From Oceanobacillus oncorhynchi (lineage in GTDB: Bacteria; Bacillota; Bacilli; Bacillales; Amphibacillaceae), in contig NZ_CDGG01000001.1 of the NCBI RefSeq assembly GCF_000821065.1, positions 558,001 through 622,000 on the forward strand: 64,000 nt of DNA. The letters run 5' to 3'. Under the pieces are notes generated by a model, which did not search any database, was not told where the DNA came from, and saw nothing but the letters and a program-made list of their open reading frames with translations. The translations under genes and the position numbers were made by a program. Positions 7,335 through 16,872 of this stretch are shown here, in pieces. Each line of letters begins with the position of its first letter. Position 1 is the first letter of the stretch.

Positions 7335-9347
7335 TTAGAACAACAAATCAAACCATCTCTCAAGAATCCCTGTGTCCTCGATGACATCATCCCGCTGATC
7401 GACATTTCCGTTATGACAGTAACCAAGCGGCTCAGTGCCTTTTTCGTAAAACATGATTCTGCTTTTTTCACAGCTGGTATCGGCCCGTAATCCGCTGACC
7501 GGATCGATTGGAAGACCGACGATTCCAGAAGGCATGGGAAAAACATTTTTTCCGTCTTCGTCAATATTCTCCATATAATTTGCCCATATCTCTTTTGAAA
7601 AGGCTGCTTCCGCTACATTGGTCATTTCCCGGTGGTCATCATACCCGACCCAAATTCCGGTAGAGATAACGGGGCTATAGCCAATCATCCAGCTGTCAAA
7701 ATCCGTTGTTCCCGATTTGCCGGCATAAATATCGGAAAGCTTATTTTGCAAACTTGCTCCGGTGACACTGGTGTAGCTATTTAATGTTTCGTCAAACATT
7801 CCGGTTAGAAGCTGGGTTAGAATAAACGCTTTTTTTTCATCAAGAACGGGCTCGCTCTCTTCGGGGCTGTGCGAGTAAAGTGTTTTTCCATCTGCATCGG
7901 TAATTTCTTCAATAAGATAAGGCGTGACTGCTTCTCCTCCATTAGCAAGACGGGCATAAGCATTCGTCAGCTCAATGACCGATACAGCAGAAGTGCCGAG
8001 CGCCAGGGAAGGAACATTATTCAGGTCACTTTCAATCCCGAATTTTTCTGCTGTCTCAATAAATCGTTCTCCGCCGACATAAAGCGCGGTTTTCACGGCG
8101 TAGATGTTATCTGATAGAGCAATTGCCTCCGCAAGCGTGATAGGGGCATCTGCATAATACCCATTAAAATTACTCGGCTGGTAAGCAGAACCGTCTGCAA
8201 GCTCAAAAGTCGTTGCTTCGCTGGTTAAGGTCGTACTGGCTGTATAGCCATTTTCTAAGGCAGCATAATATAAAATAGGCTTAAAGGTAGAACCGGGCAT
8301 CCGTTTGGCGTCCATCGCCCGGTTGTAGCTGCTTTCTTTATAATTGGTTCCGCCAATCATGGCAGTTATTGCACCAGTTTGCGGAACAATAGAAATGCCG
8401 GCAGCCTGTAAGTCGCTGCCTTCCTTAATGGTTTGTGCAGCGGCCTCCTCCATTTCTTGTTGATAATCGCTGTTCAATGTCGTGTGCAGCTGATAACCGC
8501 CGAGCTTTATTTCTTCCACATCCTTCTCCAAAATCCGTGCAGCTTCCTTTAATGCTTCATCCTTAAAATAGGACGCTTCTTCCTCGGCTGGAGCCTGCTG
8601 CTGATAAGCTAATTCTTCATTTATCGCCTCTTCGTATTCTGTCTCCGTAATCATTTCATTGTCCAGCATTCGATGGAGGATAAGCTGCTGCCTGTCCGTC
8701 GCATTTTCCAGGTTATTGAGTGGTGAATAATACGTCGGTCCCTTTGGAATCCCCGCCAGCATACTCGCTTCTGCCAGGGTTAACTGATGAGCAGGCTTTC
8801 CAAAAAAATAATTGCTTGCCGCTCCAATCCCGTGTGCTCCATGACCGTAATAAATGGTATTCATATAGCCTTCTAGAATTTCTTCCTTGGAATAAAACAT
8901 TTCTAAACGAATGGCATAGAAGGCTTCTTGCAGCTTGCGGGACCAGGTTTTTTCTGCAGATAGATAGAGATTTCTGGCATATTGCTGTGTAATCGTGCTG
9001 GCTCCTTCTTTTAACGAGCCGGAAATAAAATTATTCCACAGTGATTTCGCAATCCGGAAATAATCGAGTCCGTGATGATTAAAGAAACGATTGTCTTCAA
9101 TCACCAGACTCGCCTGGACAGCGGAATCATCTATATTTTCTAAAGAGACCCATTCATAAGAGTCTCCAAATGTATCCTCAATCTCATTCCCTTCCCGGTC
9201 GTAAAACACAGCAGGAGATTGATTGTTGAGACTTGGAGGACCCATGAGATAGGCTAATAAGTAAACAGCTAAAACACCAGTAATAATCAGCAGCACAACG
9301 ACGCCAATTAACTTATAGATTAGACGCAGCTTTTTTAATGATTTCAT
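7335..9347 (-). CDS. pbpG: Class A penicillin-binding protein (transglycosylase/transpeptidase), PbpG-like
   Basis: A 670-residue bifunctional wall synthase. One N-terminal membrane anchor (about 12-36) is followed by a GT51 glycosyltransferase domain with EDNRFFNHHG (84-93) and GASTITQQ (115-122). The transpeptidase domain has SxxK at S353 (GSTFKP), SDN at 412-414 and KSGT at 544-547. Size and chromosomal position near ywiB-argS match B. subtilis pbpG (PBP2d), which is expressed in the forespore and acts in spore peptidoglycan synthesis. I did not find a convincing sigma-F promoter upstream, so the paralogue assignment is tentative while the enzyme class is certain. It is one of two main genes on the minus strand. 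Confidence 0.92.
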   Translation of the reverse strand: MKSLKKLRLIYKLIGVVVLLIITGVLAVYLLAYLMGPPSLNNQSPAVFYDREGNEIEDTFGDSYEWVSLENIDDSAVQASLVIEDNRFFNHHGLDYFRIAKSLWNNFISGSLKEGASTITQQYARNLYLSAEKTWSRKLQEAFYAIRLEMFYSKEEILEGYMNTIYYGHGAHGIGAASNYFFGKPAHQLTLAEASMLAGIPKGPTYYSPLNNLENATDRQQLILHRMLDNEMITETEYEEAINEELAYQQQAPAEEEASYFKDEALKEAARILEKDVEEIKLGGYQLHTTLNSDYQQEMEEAAAQTIKEGSDLQAAGISIVPQTGAITAMIGGTNYKESSYNRAMDAKRMPGSTFKPILYYAALENGYTASTTLTSEATTFELADGSAYQPSNFNGYYADAPITLAEAIALSDNIYAVKTALYVGGERFIETAEKFGIESDLNNVPSLALGTSAVSVIELTNAYARLANGGEAVTPYLIEEITDADGKTLYSHSPEESEPVLDEKKAFILTQLLTGMFDETLNSYTSVTGASLQNKLSDIYAGKSGTTDFDSWMIGYSPVISTGIWVGYDDHREMTNVAEAAFSKEIWANYMENIDEDGKNVFPMPSGIVGLPIDPVSGLRADTSCEKSRIMFYEKGTEPLGYCHNGNVDQRDDVIEDTGILERWFDLLF

Positions 9348-9572
9348 CCTTTATCGTCTCCAAAATAAATATGTCTTTACAAAATGGTGATACTGGAGTT
9401 TATTTATTCTCTCTATTTATTATGGAAAAAGAACGCCTTTTATAAACGTGTAAAACGAAACTTGATTTAGGGGACCGTTTTTACCCGCTCATCTTAAACA
9501 ATTTTTTCCGTATCAGTTAGGGGAAATTACAGACGATCATGCCGTGATAAAGTTTTTTAGGCAGCAAGAGTA

Positions 9573-9602
9573 TTGCTTATCATGGTGTTTTAAAGATATA
9601 AT
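9573..9602 (+). promoter_or_regulatory. Probable promoter of ywiB-argS
   Basis: A -35 TTGCTT (9573-9578) lies 18 bases from a consensus -10 TATAAT (9597-9602), 47 bases before the ywiB start. The rest of the 300-base divergent region (9348-9649) shows AT-rich sequence but nothing else I can name. Confidence 0.5.
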
Positions 9603-9649
9603 AAGTACACTATAAATATAAATTTGTAAACAAGATTAAAGGAGTACGT

Positions 9650-10081
9650 ATGCAACATAATTCCGAACATGTTACTATTACGCTGAAGACAGTGATTTAT
9701 GATGTAGATTCCGGTGAACAGGAGACGCAGGAACAATCCTTCACGGGAGAATGGACGAAGAAAGGCAGCATCGATGTACTTAAATACGAGGAAGTAAATG
9801 AAGAAGCCGGAACGATTCAAAATATGATTATGATTCGGCCGGAGCGTGTCTCGATTAAGAGAACGGGTGTCATCCAAATGAATCAGCAATTTCAATTAGG
9901 CCAGAAAACAGAAAACATTTATCAGCATATGCATGGCAATATTCATATGGAAACTTTTACAGAATCGATTTCATTTACAGAGGATGCCATGCCGCGGGTG
10001 CTTGATATGAATTATACGATGAAGCTGAATGAACAACTCGAACGGAAGCATCAGCTCAAGCTTCAATTTTCAGCAAAATAA
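9650..10081 (+). CDS. ywiB: YwiB family DUF1934 beta-barrel protein
   Basis: A 143-residue protein made mostly of alternating polar/hydrophobic strands, as expected for the lipocalin-like DUF1934 family. Its position just before argS is the same as in B. subtilis. AAGGAG lies 7-8 bases before the ATG. No signal peptide is present, so it is cytoplasmic. Its biochemical role is unknown. Confidence 0.82.
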   Translation: MQHNSEHVTITLKTVIYDVDSGEQETQEQSFTGEWTKKGSIDVLKYEEVNEEAGTIQNMIMIRPERVSIKRTGVIQMNQQFQLGQKTENIYQHMHGNIHMETFTESISFTEDAMPRVLDMNYTMKLNEQLERKHQLKLQFSAK

Positions 10082-10098
10082 GCAAAGATTTTCCCGTC

Positions 10099-10227
10099 TT
10101 TAAGGAATTGGGAGCAGGTAAGCGGGAGAGAAATTGCCAAAAGTAACCCCGTGACAGAAGTGGCGGAGCGTTAGTGGTATTCCTTTCTGGCATAAGAGCA
10201 GTCCACCTGTATGTCGTGTTCCTTAAA
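10099..10227 (+). ncRNA. Structured-looking leader before argS (candidate RNA element)
   Basis: TTTAAGGAA (10099-10107) is exactly complementary to TTCCTTAAA (10219-10227), enclosing about 110 bases that are more GC-rich than neighbouring spacers and contain further short complementary pieces (GCAGGT/ACCTG, AGTGG/CCAC, GCAGT/ACTGC). The argS start and its AAGGAGG site follow 30 bases later. No T-box sequence (AGGGTGG...) or known riboswitch core was recognised. In B. subtilis ywiB and argS are essentially contiguous, so the spacer is unexplained. Confidence 0.35.
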
Positions 10228-10263
10228 CTGCCGGCGGGGATAGAAACAAGGAGGAAATAAGGA

Positions 10264-11934
10264 ATGAATGTACTAGCACAAACAGAAGAAACATTAAAAG
10301 CGCAAATTCATACAGCTGTTCTTGCTGCAGAGCTTGCGACGGAGGATACGATTCCGGATATTATTCTGGAAACACCGAAGGATAAAGCACATGGTGATTT
10401 TGCCACCAATATTGCGATGCAGCTGGCTCGAATTGCGAAAAAAGCACCGCGTCAAATTGCAGATGAAATTACAGCCAACTTAGATAAGCAGGCAGCGTCT
10501 GTTGAAAAAATTGATATTGCCGGACCCGGATTTATCAATTTCTATATGAAGCAGGATTTCTTAGGGGAAGTCATTGAAACCGTACTGGACGCTGGAGATG
10601 CTTACGGCACTTCAAAAGACGGGAACGGAGAAAAGGTTCAGGTTGAATTTGTTTCTGTTAACCCGACTGGTGACCTTCACTTAGGCCATGCGCGAAATGC
10701 TGCATTCGGGGATGTATTATGTAATCTTTTTGCAGCTGCAGGCTATGAAGTGGAGAGAGAATATTATATTAATGATGCAGGAAACCAGATCAACAATCTT
10801 GGCTTATCTGTAGAGGCACGTTATTTACAGGAATTAGGGCAGTCCGTAGATATGCCGGAAGACGGCTACCATGGGCAGGCAATCATTGATATTGCGAAAA
10901 ACCTTGTGAAAGAGAAAGGGGATGCCTGGGCAGAGAAATCTCATGAAGAGCGTCTCGATTATTTTAAAGAATATGGCTTAAAGGCTTCCCTGCGTAATAT
11001 TGAAAATGATTTAAAGGATTTCCGTGTTGAATTTGACAGCTGGTTCTCCGAGCGTTCTCTTTTTGAAAACGACCAGATTGATGCTGCTTTACAAGTATTG
11101 GAAGATGGCGGCTATACGTATGAAAAAGACGGTGCATTATGGTTTAAGACGACTGCTTTTGGTGATGATAAAGACCGTGTCCTTATTAAGCAGGACGGAG
11201 CATATACGTATTTAACACCAGATATTGCTTACCATAAAAATAAATTAGACCGCGGTTTTGACCAAATTATTAATGTGTGGGGCGCAGACCATCATGGATA
11301 TATTCCAAGAATGGGAGCTGCTTTGCAGGCGTTAGGTTATCCAGTTGAGAAATTCTCCGTGAAAATTATCCAAATGGTTAATCTGTTTGAAGCCGGGGAA
11401 AAGGTAAAAATGAGCAAGCGTACCGGAAAAGCTGTCTCCTTAAGAGAGCTGATGGATGAGGTAGGAATCGATGCGGTCCGTTATTATTTCGTAGCGCGTT
11501 CCAATGATTCGCAGTTAGACTTTGATATGGACCTTGCCAAATCACAATCCAATGATAACCCGGTTTATTATGTTCAATATGCTCATGCACGTATTTGCAC
11601 GATGCTGGAACAGGCGAAGAATAAAGGATTTGCAACAGATGGGGATTTTGATGCGTCCTTATTGACCGCAGAAAAAGAACTGGACCTGCTTAAAAAAGTA
11701 GGAGAGCTGCCGCAGGTGATCGCTGAAGCGGCAGACAAACAAATGCCGCATAAAGTCACGCAGTATGTATTTGACCTTGCTTCTACACTGCACAGCTTCT
11801 ACAATGCAGAAAAAGTATTGGATGGAGATAATCCGGAGCGTACCAGCGCGCGTATTGCTTTAATGAAAGCAGTGCGTCAAACACTGGCGAACGGCTTGGG
11901 TATCTTAGGTGTGAATGCACCGGAGAAAATGTAA
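10264..11934 (+). CDS. argS: Arginyl-tRNA synthetase
   Basis: A 556-residue class I aminoacyl-tRNA synthetase charging tRNA-Arg. The N-terminal Add-1 domain with [11 protein letters not shown] (about 39-50) precedes the HIGH-type motif HLGH (139-142). The KMSKR loop is near residue 380, and the DALR anticodon-binding domain occupies the C-terminus ([12 protein letters not shown] onward). The start follows AAGGAGGAAATAAGGA. Length and order match the Bacillus enzyme. It is followed by a terminator, so it ends its unit. Confidence 0.97.
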   Translation: MNVLAQTEETLKAQIHTAVLAAELATEDTIPDIILETPKDKAHGDFATNIAMQLARIAKKAPRQIADEITANLDKQAASVEKIDIAGPGFINFYMKQDFLGEVIETVLDAGDAYGTSKDGNGEKVQVEFVSVNPTGDLHLGHARNAAFGDVLCNLFAAAGYEVEREYYINDAGNQINNLGLSVEARYLQELGQSVDMPEDGYHGQAIIDIAKNLVKEKGDAWAEKSHEERLDYFKEYGLKASLRNIENDLKDFRVEFDSWFSERSLFENDQIDAALQVLEDGGYTYEKDGALWFKTTAFGDDKDRVLIKQDGAYTYLTPDIAYHKNKLDRGFDQIINVWGADHHGYIPRMGAALQALGYPVEKFSVKIIQMVNLFEAGEKVKMSKRTGKAVSLRELMDEVGIDAVRYYFVARSNDSQLDFDMDLAKSQSNDNPVYYVQYAHARICTMLEQAKNKGFATDGDFDASLLTAEKELDLLKKVGELPQVIAEAADKQMPHKVTQYVFDLASTLHSFYNAEKVLDGDNPERTSARIALMKAVRQTLANGLGILGVNAPEKM

Positions 11935-11950
11935 GAAAGAAAATGATATG

Positions 11951-11996
11951 AAAATCCTGCAGAGAAATGGTTGATTTCTTTGTGGGATTTTTTTAA
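11951..11996 (+). terminator. argS terminator
   Basis: AAATCC-TGCAG-AGAAAT pairs with ATTTCT-TTGTG-GGATTT and runs into T7. It lies 17 bases after the argS stop. Confidence 0.8.
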
Positions 11997-12303
11997 AACA
12001 ACATTTTCGTAAAGTATACTGAAAGGAAGTTATTGATCCTATTATCATTATGAATTAAACTATATTATTTCATTAAAAAAATATTCATGCTTGGTTCATG
12101 GAACGGTCATCAATAAACGAGTCCTCGTTATGAGAGAGCAGGTAACCAGAGAAAAAATAATTTTTCAGTCTCCTGCTAAAGATTATGAGAGGATTATTTT
12201 TGTTTTTATCAGCTATGATGAACGCTATCAACAATCTAAAGGATATTATTAACGGCAAACATAATAAACCGCTAAAAATTATCATAATTTCCTCCAAATA
12301 GGT

Positions 12304-12321
12304 TGACTGAATGTTCATTCA
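12304..12321. promoter_or_regulatory. FadR-type operator upstream of fadF
   Basis: TGACTGAATGTTCATTCA matches the B. subtilis FadR consensus TGAATGAMTANTCATTCA at 16 of 18 positions. FadR is a TetR-family repressor of fatty-acid degradation genes released by long-chain acyl-CoA. The site is about 60 bases before the -10 of fadF. The rest of 11997-12303 holds no supported gene. Confidence 0.7.
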
Positions 12322-12360
12322 TGTTTTAAAGTAGAGATAGAATTATTTTTTACACAGATA

Positions 12361-12388
12361 TGAAAACGCTGTCAATTTATATTATAAT
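12361..12388 (+). promoter_or_regulatory. cre site overlapping the fadF promoter
   Basis: TGAAAACGCTGTCA (12361-12374) is a full match to the CcpA consensus TGWAANCGNTNWCA. The best -10, TATAAT (12383-12388), places the -35 at 12360-12365, so the cre overlaps it and CcpA binding should repress. Together with the FadR box this predicts double control by acyl-CoA and preferred sugars. Confidence 0.7.
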
Positions 12389-12407
12389 ATAAAGAGGGGG
12401 AATCATC

Positions 12408-14519
12408 TTGGATACATTTCTGATGATTAATTGGATAGCATTTATAGCCATAACAGGCTATGCATTATTCTTATTTGCCAAAATCATCGCAACAAGAGTG
12501 GCCTATATCAGACTCGGTAAAAAATCAGAGTTTGACGGCGAGATAAAGCTGCGGATCCAACGCATTATAAAAAATGTATTTGGCCAATCGAAGCTGTTAA
12601 AAGATAAAAAATCCGGTACGATTCACGTGATGATGTTTTACGGCTTCATTCTGGTTCAATTTGGAGCCATTGATATGTTTGTCAAAGGGCTGTCGCCGGG
12701 GAATCATCTACCGTTTGGCGTGCTTTACCCGGGATTTGTCTTTTTTCAAGAGCTTGTTACCTTAATGATTCTGGTGGCGGTGGTATGGGCTTTTTACCGC
12801 CGTTATATGGAGAAGCTCGTTCGTTTGAAAAGAGGCTTGAAAGCAGGGCTTGTCCTTATTTTCATTGGAACACTGATGATTTCTGTGCTGTTCGGAAATG
12901 GAATGGCAATGATTTGGCATGGACATGAATTAACATGGACGGAGCCGGTTGCCAGTGCTGTTGCCGGGTTATTCGGCGGCATTTCAGCAGGGGCAGCAAT
13001 GGTTTTATTCTATATTGCCTGGTGGATACATACAATAACATTGCTTACTTTCTTAGTGTATGTGCCGCAGTCCAAACACGCACACTTAATTGCTGCACCA
13101 ATCAATGTCTTTTTGACGAAAAAAGTGCCTGGTAAATTAGAAAAAATAGATTTTGATTTAGAAGATATGGATGAAGAAAGTGAAGAAGAAATTGCTTTTG
13201 GTGTCGGAAAGGTAGAGGATTTTAAACAGCATCAAATGGTCGATTTCTATGCTTGCGTGGAATGCGGCCGCTGTACGGATGTTTGCCCGGCATCCGGAAC
13301 AGGAAAAATGCTTTCGCCGATGGATATTATGATTAAGGTTCGTGATCATTTAACCGAAAAAGGCGCAGCCGTTACTGGAAAATCGGCGTGGGTTCCTTCT
13401 TATGCCTTTTCCGGAACTGCCGGCAACCAGGCTTCTGCAAGCAAGGAAGCAGCTGCATCGGTGCAAAGCATGAGCTTGATCGGTGATGTCATTACAGAAG
13501 AAGAACTAGCTGGATGTACGACATGCCGAAACTGTGAGGATGCTTGTCCTGTCAATAATGAACATGTCGGTACAATTATCGATATGCGCCGTTATTTGGT
13601 CATGACAGAGGGGAAAATGGATTCTGAAATTCAGCGTGCTGTCATGAATATTGAACGTCAGGGCAATCCATGGGGCTTATCGAAGAAGGACCGGATCAAA
13701 TGGCGTGATGAGGATAAATCGGCTTATATTCCGACAGTGAAAGAGCTGAAGAAGGAGGATAAATCCTTTGAGTATTTATTCTGGGTCAGCTCGATGGGGT
13801 CCTTCGACAGCCGCAGCCAGAAAATTGCGCTCAGCTTTGCTAAATTAATGAACCAGGCTGGCGTCAGCTTTGCCATTTTAGGAAACACCGAAGCGAATTC
13901 TGGCGATACGGCAAGACGAATTGGGAATGAGTTTTTATTCCAGGAAATTGCCGAGAAAAATATCAAGCAATTTACCAAGAATGACGTCACAAAAATTGTC
14001 ACGATTGACCCGCACGCGTACAATATATTTAAGAATGAATATCCTGACTTTGGATTTGAAGCAAAGGTCTACCATCATACGCAGCTGCTCTATGACCTTG
14101 TCATGTCAGGGAAGCTGAAGCCGCAAAAAGCAATCAATGAAAGATTAACCTACCATGACTCCTGTTATTTAGGAAGGTATAACGGCGTTTACGATCCGCC
14201 ACGGGAAATTTTGAAGGCTATTCCAGGCTTAGAGCTGGTAGAAATGGACCGCAGCCGCGAGAACGGGATGTGCTGTGGTGCCGGCGGCGGCTTGATGTGG
14301 ACGGAGGAAACGACTGGAAACCGGATTAATGTGGCGCGTACAGAGCAGGCATTACAGGTACAGCCATCGATGATTTCCAGCGCCTGTCCATACTGCTTAA
14401 CGATGCTGAGCGATGGAACAAAAGCGAAAGAAGTAGAAGAGGATATTGGTACAATGGATGTGGCTGAAATTCTGGCACTATCTGTTTTAGAGGATGTTCA
14501 AAAAGTCCAACAAAAATGA
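12408..14519 (+). CDS. fadF: FadF: membrane iron-sulfur oxidoreductase linked to acyl-CoA dehydrogenation
   Basis: A 703-residue protein. The N-terminal third has about six membrane segments (NarI-like, residues about 5-230). Next come two 4Fe-4S motifs, CVECGRCTDVCP near 282 and CTTCRNCEDACP near 370, and two CCG-type cysteine-rich repeats (the second with CCGAGGG near 621 and SACPYC near 662), as in heterodisulfide reductase/glycolate oxidase iron-sulfur subunits. It corresponds to B. subtilis YwjF/FadF, thought to pass electrons from acyl-CoA dehydrogenases (via ETF) to menaquinone. The start is TTG at 12408 after AGAGGGGG. The last codons form part of an inverted-repeat element. Confidence 0.88.
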   Translation: MDTFLMINWIAFIAITGYALFLFAKIIATRVAYIRLGKKSEFDGEIKLRIQRIIKNVFGQSKLLKDKKSGTIHVMMFYGFILVQFGAIDMFVKGLSPGNHLPFGVLYPGFVFFQELVTLMILVAVVWAFYRRYMEKLVRLKRGLKAGLVLIFIGTLMISVLFGNGMAMIWHGHELTWTEPVASAVAGLFGGISAGAAMVLFYIAWWIHTITLLTFLVYVPQSKHAHLIAAPINVFLTKKVPGKLEKIDFDLEDMDEESEEEIAFGVGKVEDFKQHQMVDFYACVECGRCTDVCPASGTGKMLSPMDIMIKVRDHLTEKGAAVTGKSAWVPSYAFSGTAGNQASASKEAAASVQSMSLIGDVITEEELAGCTTCRNCEDACPVNNEHVGTIIDMRRYLVMTEGKMDSEIQRAVMNIERQGNPWGLSKKDRIKWRDEDKSAYIPTVKELKKEDKSFEYLFWVSSMGSFDSRSQKIALSFAKLMNQAGVSFAILGNTEANSGDTARRIGNEFLFQEIAEKNIKQFTKNDVTKIVTIDPHAYNIFKNEYPDFGFEAKVYHHTQLLYDLVMSGKLKPQKAINERLTYHDSCYLGRYNGVYDPPREILKAIPGLELVEMDRSRENGMCCGAGGGLMWTEETTGNRINVARTEQALQVQPSMISSACPYCLTMLSDGTKAKEVEEDIGTMDVAEILALSVLEDVQKVQQK

Positions 14520-14640
14520 CACTGCGAATTTCTGCGTTGACGAATTTTTTCCGATACTCACGTATTATAAAGCATACGCTCCGTTCGTAAAAAATTCGTC
14601 GCCTTGAACTTCTTGGTCCTATTTATCGGACTTTTTGAAC
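14496..14640. repeat. Large nested inverted repeat spanning the fadF 3' end
   Basis: GTTCAAAAAGTCC (14496-14508, the last codons of fadF) is exactly complementary to GGACTTTTTGAAC (14628-14640). Inside it GACGAATTTTTT (14539-14550) is complementary to AAAAAATTCGTC (14589-14600). The whole 145-bp unit can form one long imperfect stem and probably serves as fadF terminator. Its size and nesting look like a small dispersed palindromic element instead of a simple terminator. Confidence 0.65.
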
Positions 14641-14691
14641 ACGCATTTTAGAGGAAAAGGAAGAAAAAACAGCATAAAGGTATAGAGAGGA

Positions 14692-14741
14692 TTGACGTCC
14701 TCTCTATATTTTCTACTGTCTGTTGAACGAGCGTTCGTTCG
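14692..14741 (+). promoter_or_regulatory. Promoter with TetR-type operator before the thiolase gene
   Basis: A -35 TTGACG (14692-14697) and -10 TACTGT (14714-14719, spacing 16) are followed directly by GAACGAGCGTTCGTTC (14725-14740), a near-perfect palindrome typical of TetR-family operators. It would cover the transcription start. The TetR gene of this same cluster (19190) or FadR are the candidate binders. Confidence 0.6.
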
Positions 14742-14765
14742 AATAAATAAGGGAGGCTATATCGT

Positions 14766-15959
14766 ATGAGAAAATCGGTTATTGTTTCAGGGGCACGGAC
14801 CCCTTTCGGGAAATTTGGAGGGGCTTTAACGCCGTTAACCGCAGTAAATCTGGGAGCAAAAGCAATTAAAGCAGCATTGGAACGGGCAGATCTTAACGGA
14901 GCAGATGTAGATGAGGTAATCATGGGAACGGTTCTGCAGGGCGGACAGGGGCAAATTCCGTCCAGACAGGCTGCTGTAGAAGCGGGTATCCCTTGGGAAG
15001 TAAAAACGGAAACAATCAATAAGGTATGTGCCTCTGGATTACGCAGTGTGACGCTGGCTGATCAATTGATTCGCTTAGGAGAAGAGGATGTCATTGTAGC
15101 TGGCGGAATGGAAAGCATGAGTAATGCACCGTACTTCTTACCTGATGCCAGGTGGGGAAATCGCATGGGCGATAAAACGGTGAAGGATTTAATGATTCAT
15201 GATGGTCTTACCTGTACTTTTACAGGAAACCACATGGGCAGCTACGGAAATGACACAGCTGCTTCCTTTGAAGTAACACGTGAACGCCAAGATGAATGGG
15301 CAGCCCGGAGCCAGCAGCTGGCAGTAGAAGCGATCGAATCAGGGAAATTTGCAGAGGAGATTGTTCCTGTAGAAATTCCTGTTCGTAAAGGGGAGCCGAT
15401 TGTGGTCAGCGATGATGAAACGCCAAGAAAAGGAACCACGGTGGAGAAACTGGCAACACTTCGGCCTGCATTTGATAAGGACGGTACTATTACAGCAGGA
15501 AACGCACCTGGCGTAAACGATGGGGCAAGTGCTGTCGTCGTGATGTCAGATGAAAAAGCAAAGGAATTAAATAAAACACCACTGGCAACAATTTTAGGTC
15601 ATGCAGAAGTAGCAGTGGAAGCAAAAGACTTTCCGCAAACACCGGGCTTAGTAATCAATCGTCTGCTAGAAAAAACAGGTGTATCCAAGAAAGAAATTGA
15701 TCTTTATGAAATCAATGAAGCATTTGCAGTAGTTGCACTGGCAAGCGGGCAAATTGCGGATATTGATGAGGAGAAAATCAACGTCAATGGAGGGGCAGTA
15801 GCACTGGGGCATCCAATTGGCGCAAGCGGTAACCGGATTATCTTAACTTTGATTCATGAATTAAAACGCCGCGGCGGAGGAAAAGGTATTGCAGCGATTT
15901 GCAGCGGCGGCGGTCAAGGAGACGCAGTTTTAATTGAAGTACCGTCAAGTGAAGCATGA
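14766..15959 (+). CDS. Acetyl-CoA C-acetyltransferase (thiolase)
   Basis: A 397-residue type II thiolase that condenses or cleaves acetoacetyl-CoA. The nucleophilic Cys88 lies in NKVCASG, the GHPIGASG motif with the active-site His is near 347-354, and the second catalytic Cys is in AICSGGGQG near 378. It opens a cluster with 3-hydroxyacyl-CoA dehydrogenase, two acyl-CoA dehydrogenases, a TetR regulator and IcmF, which suggests degradation of short or branched acyl-CoA. A clear GGGAGG site precedes the ATG. It resembles B. subtilis MmgA, though the gene setting differs. Confidence 0.93.
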   Translation: MRKSVIVSGARTPFGKFGGALTPLTAVNLGAKAIKAALERADLNGADVDEVIMGTVLQGGQGQIPSRQAAVEAGIPWEVKTETINKVCASGLRSVTLADQLIRLGEEDVIVAGGMESMSNAPYFLPDARWGNRMGDKTVKDLMIHDGLTCTFTGNHMGSYGNDTAASFEVTRERQDEWAARSQQLAVEAIESGKFAEEIVPVEIPVRKGEPIVVSDDETPRKGTTVEKLATLRPAFDKDGTITAGNAPGVNDGASAVVVMSDEKAKELNKTPLATILGHAEVAVEAKDFPQTPGLVINRLLEKTGVSKKEIDLYEINEAFAVVALASGQIADIDEEKINVNGGAVALGHPIGASGNRIILTLIHELKRRGGGKGIAAICSGGGQGDAVLIEVPSSEA

Positions 15960-16004
15960 GTTTAAACGATAAGTTTAAAACCCCTTGAAAAGGAGCGTAT
16001 AATC

Positions 16005-16862
16005 ATGACTGTAAAAGAAGTAATGGTAATCGGGGCAGGGCAAATGGGTGCAGGCATCGCACTCGTTTTTGCCCGTTCCGGCTATGAGGTGAAGCTATAT
16101 GATGCGGATATTGAGGCATTGAAAAGAGGAAAGCAGTATATTGAAAAGATATTTGAGAAGGATGTTGCAAAAGGGAAAATGGAAGCGGATACAAAGAGGC
16201 GGGCATTGAATCGCCTGCAGCTTGTTGTTGATTTGGAAGCGGATCCAATTACAGCAGATTTTATTATTGAAGCAGTGGTAGAGAAGCTGGAAGTGAAAAA
16301 AGACGTGTTCCGCAGGCTGGATGAACTTGCGCCGTCGCATAGTCTTTTTGCAACTAATACCTCCTCCTTGCCGATTACAGAAATTGCAGCTGTTACTGGC
16401 AGGGCAGAACAATTTATCGGCATGCATTTTATGAACCCTGTTCCTGTTATGAAGCTGGTTGAAATTATTCGGGGCTTAGAAACGAGTCATGTGACGTATC
16501 AAACAGTACAGCAATTGACGAAAGCATTAGGCAAGCAGGATGTGGAAGTGAAAGATTTTCCAGGGTTTGCTTCCAACCGTATCTTGATGCCAATGATTAA
16601 CGAAGCCGTCTATACCGTCTTTGAAGGCGTTGCCAGTATAGAAGATGTGGACCAGGTGATGAAACTGGGGATGAATCATCCGATGGGCCCGCTGCAATTG
16701 GCAGATTTCATTGGCTTGGACACCTGCTTATCGATTATGGAAATTCTTCATGAAGGCTTTGGAGAAAGTAAATATCGTCCGTGTCCGCTCCTGAGACAGT
16801 ATGTGCAGGCAGGAAGACTTGGGAAGAAGGCGGGTAAAGGGTTCTACTCATATACTGACTAA
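16005..16862 (+). CDS. 3-hydroxybutyryl-CoA dehydrogenase
   Basis: A 285-residue NAD-dependent enzyme that interconverts 3-hydroxyacyl-CoA and acetoacetyl-CoA. The Rossmann motif GAGQMGAG is at 10-17, and the catalytic set Ser120, His141 (HFMNPVP) and Glu153 is in place. The C-terminal dimerisation domain ends with GRLGKKAGKGFYSY. It lies 45 bases after the thiolase and just before the acyl-CoA dehydrogenases, so a single operon is likely. MmgB/Hbd family. Confidence 0.93.
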   Translation: MTVKEVMVIGAGQMGAGIALVFARSGYEVKLYDADIEALKRGKQYIEKIFEKDVAKGKMEADTKRRALNRLQLVVDLEADPITADFIIEAVVEKLEVKKDVFRRLDELAPSHSLFATNTSSLPITEIAAVTGRAEQFIGMHFMNPVPVMKLVEIIRGLETSHVTYQTVQQLTKALGKQDVEVKDFPGFASNRILMPMINEAVYTVFEGVASIEDVDQVMKLGMNHPMGPLQLADFIGLDTCLSIMEILHEGFGESKYRPCPLLRQYVQAGRLGKKAGKGFYSYTD

Positions 16863-16872
16863 AGGGGTGTGC

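Noticed and set aside
12085-12318. 77-residue minus-strand ORF with hydrophobic segments between argS and fadF
   Set aside because: AT-rich, no binding site, and it overlaps the FadR-type operator upstream of fadF.
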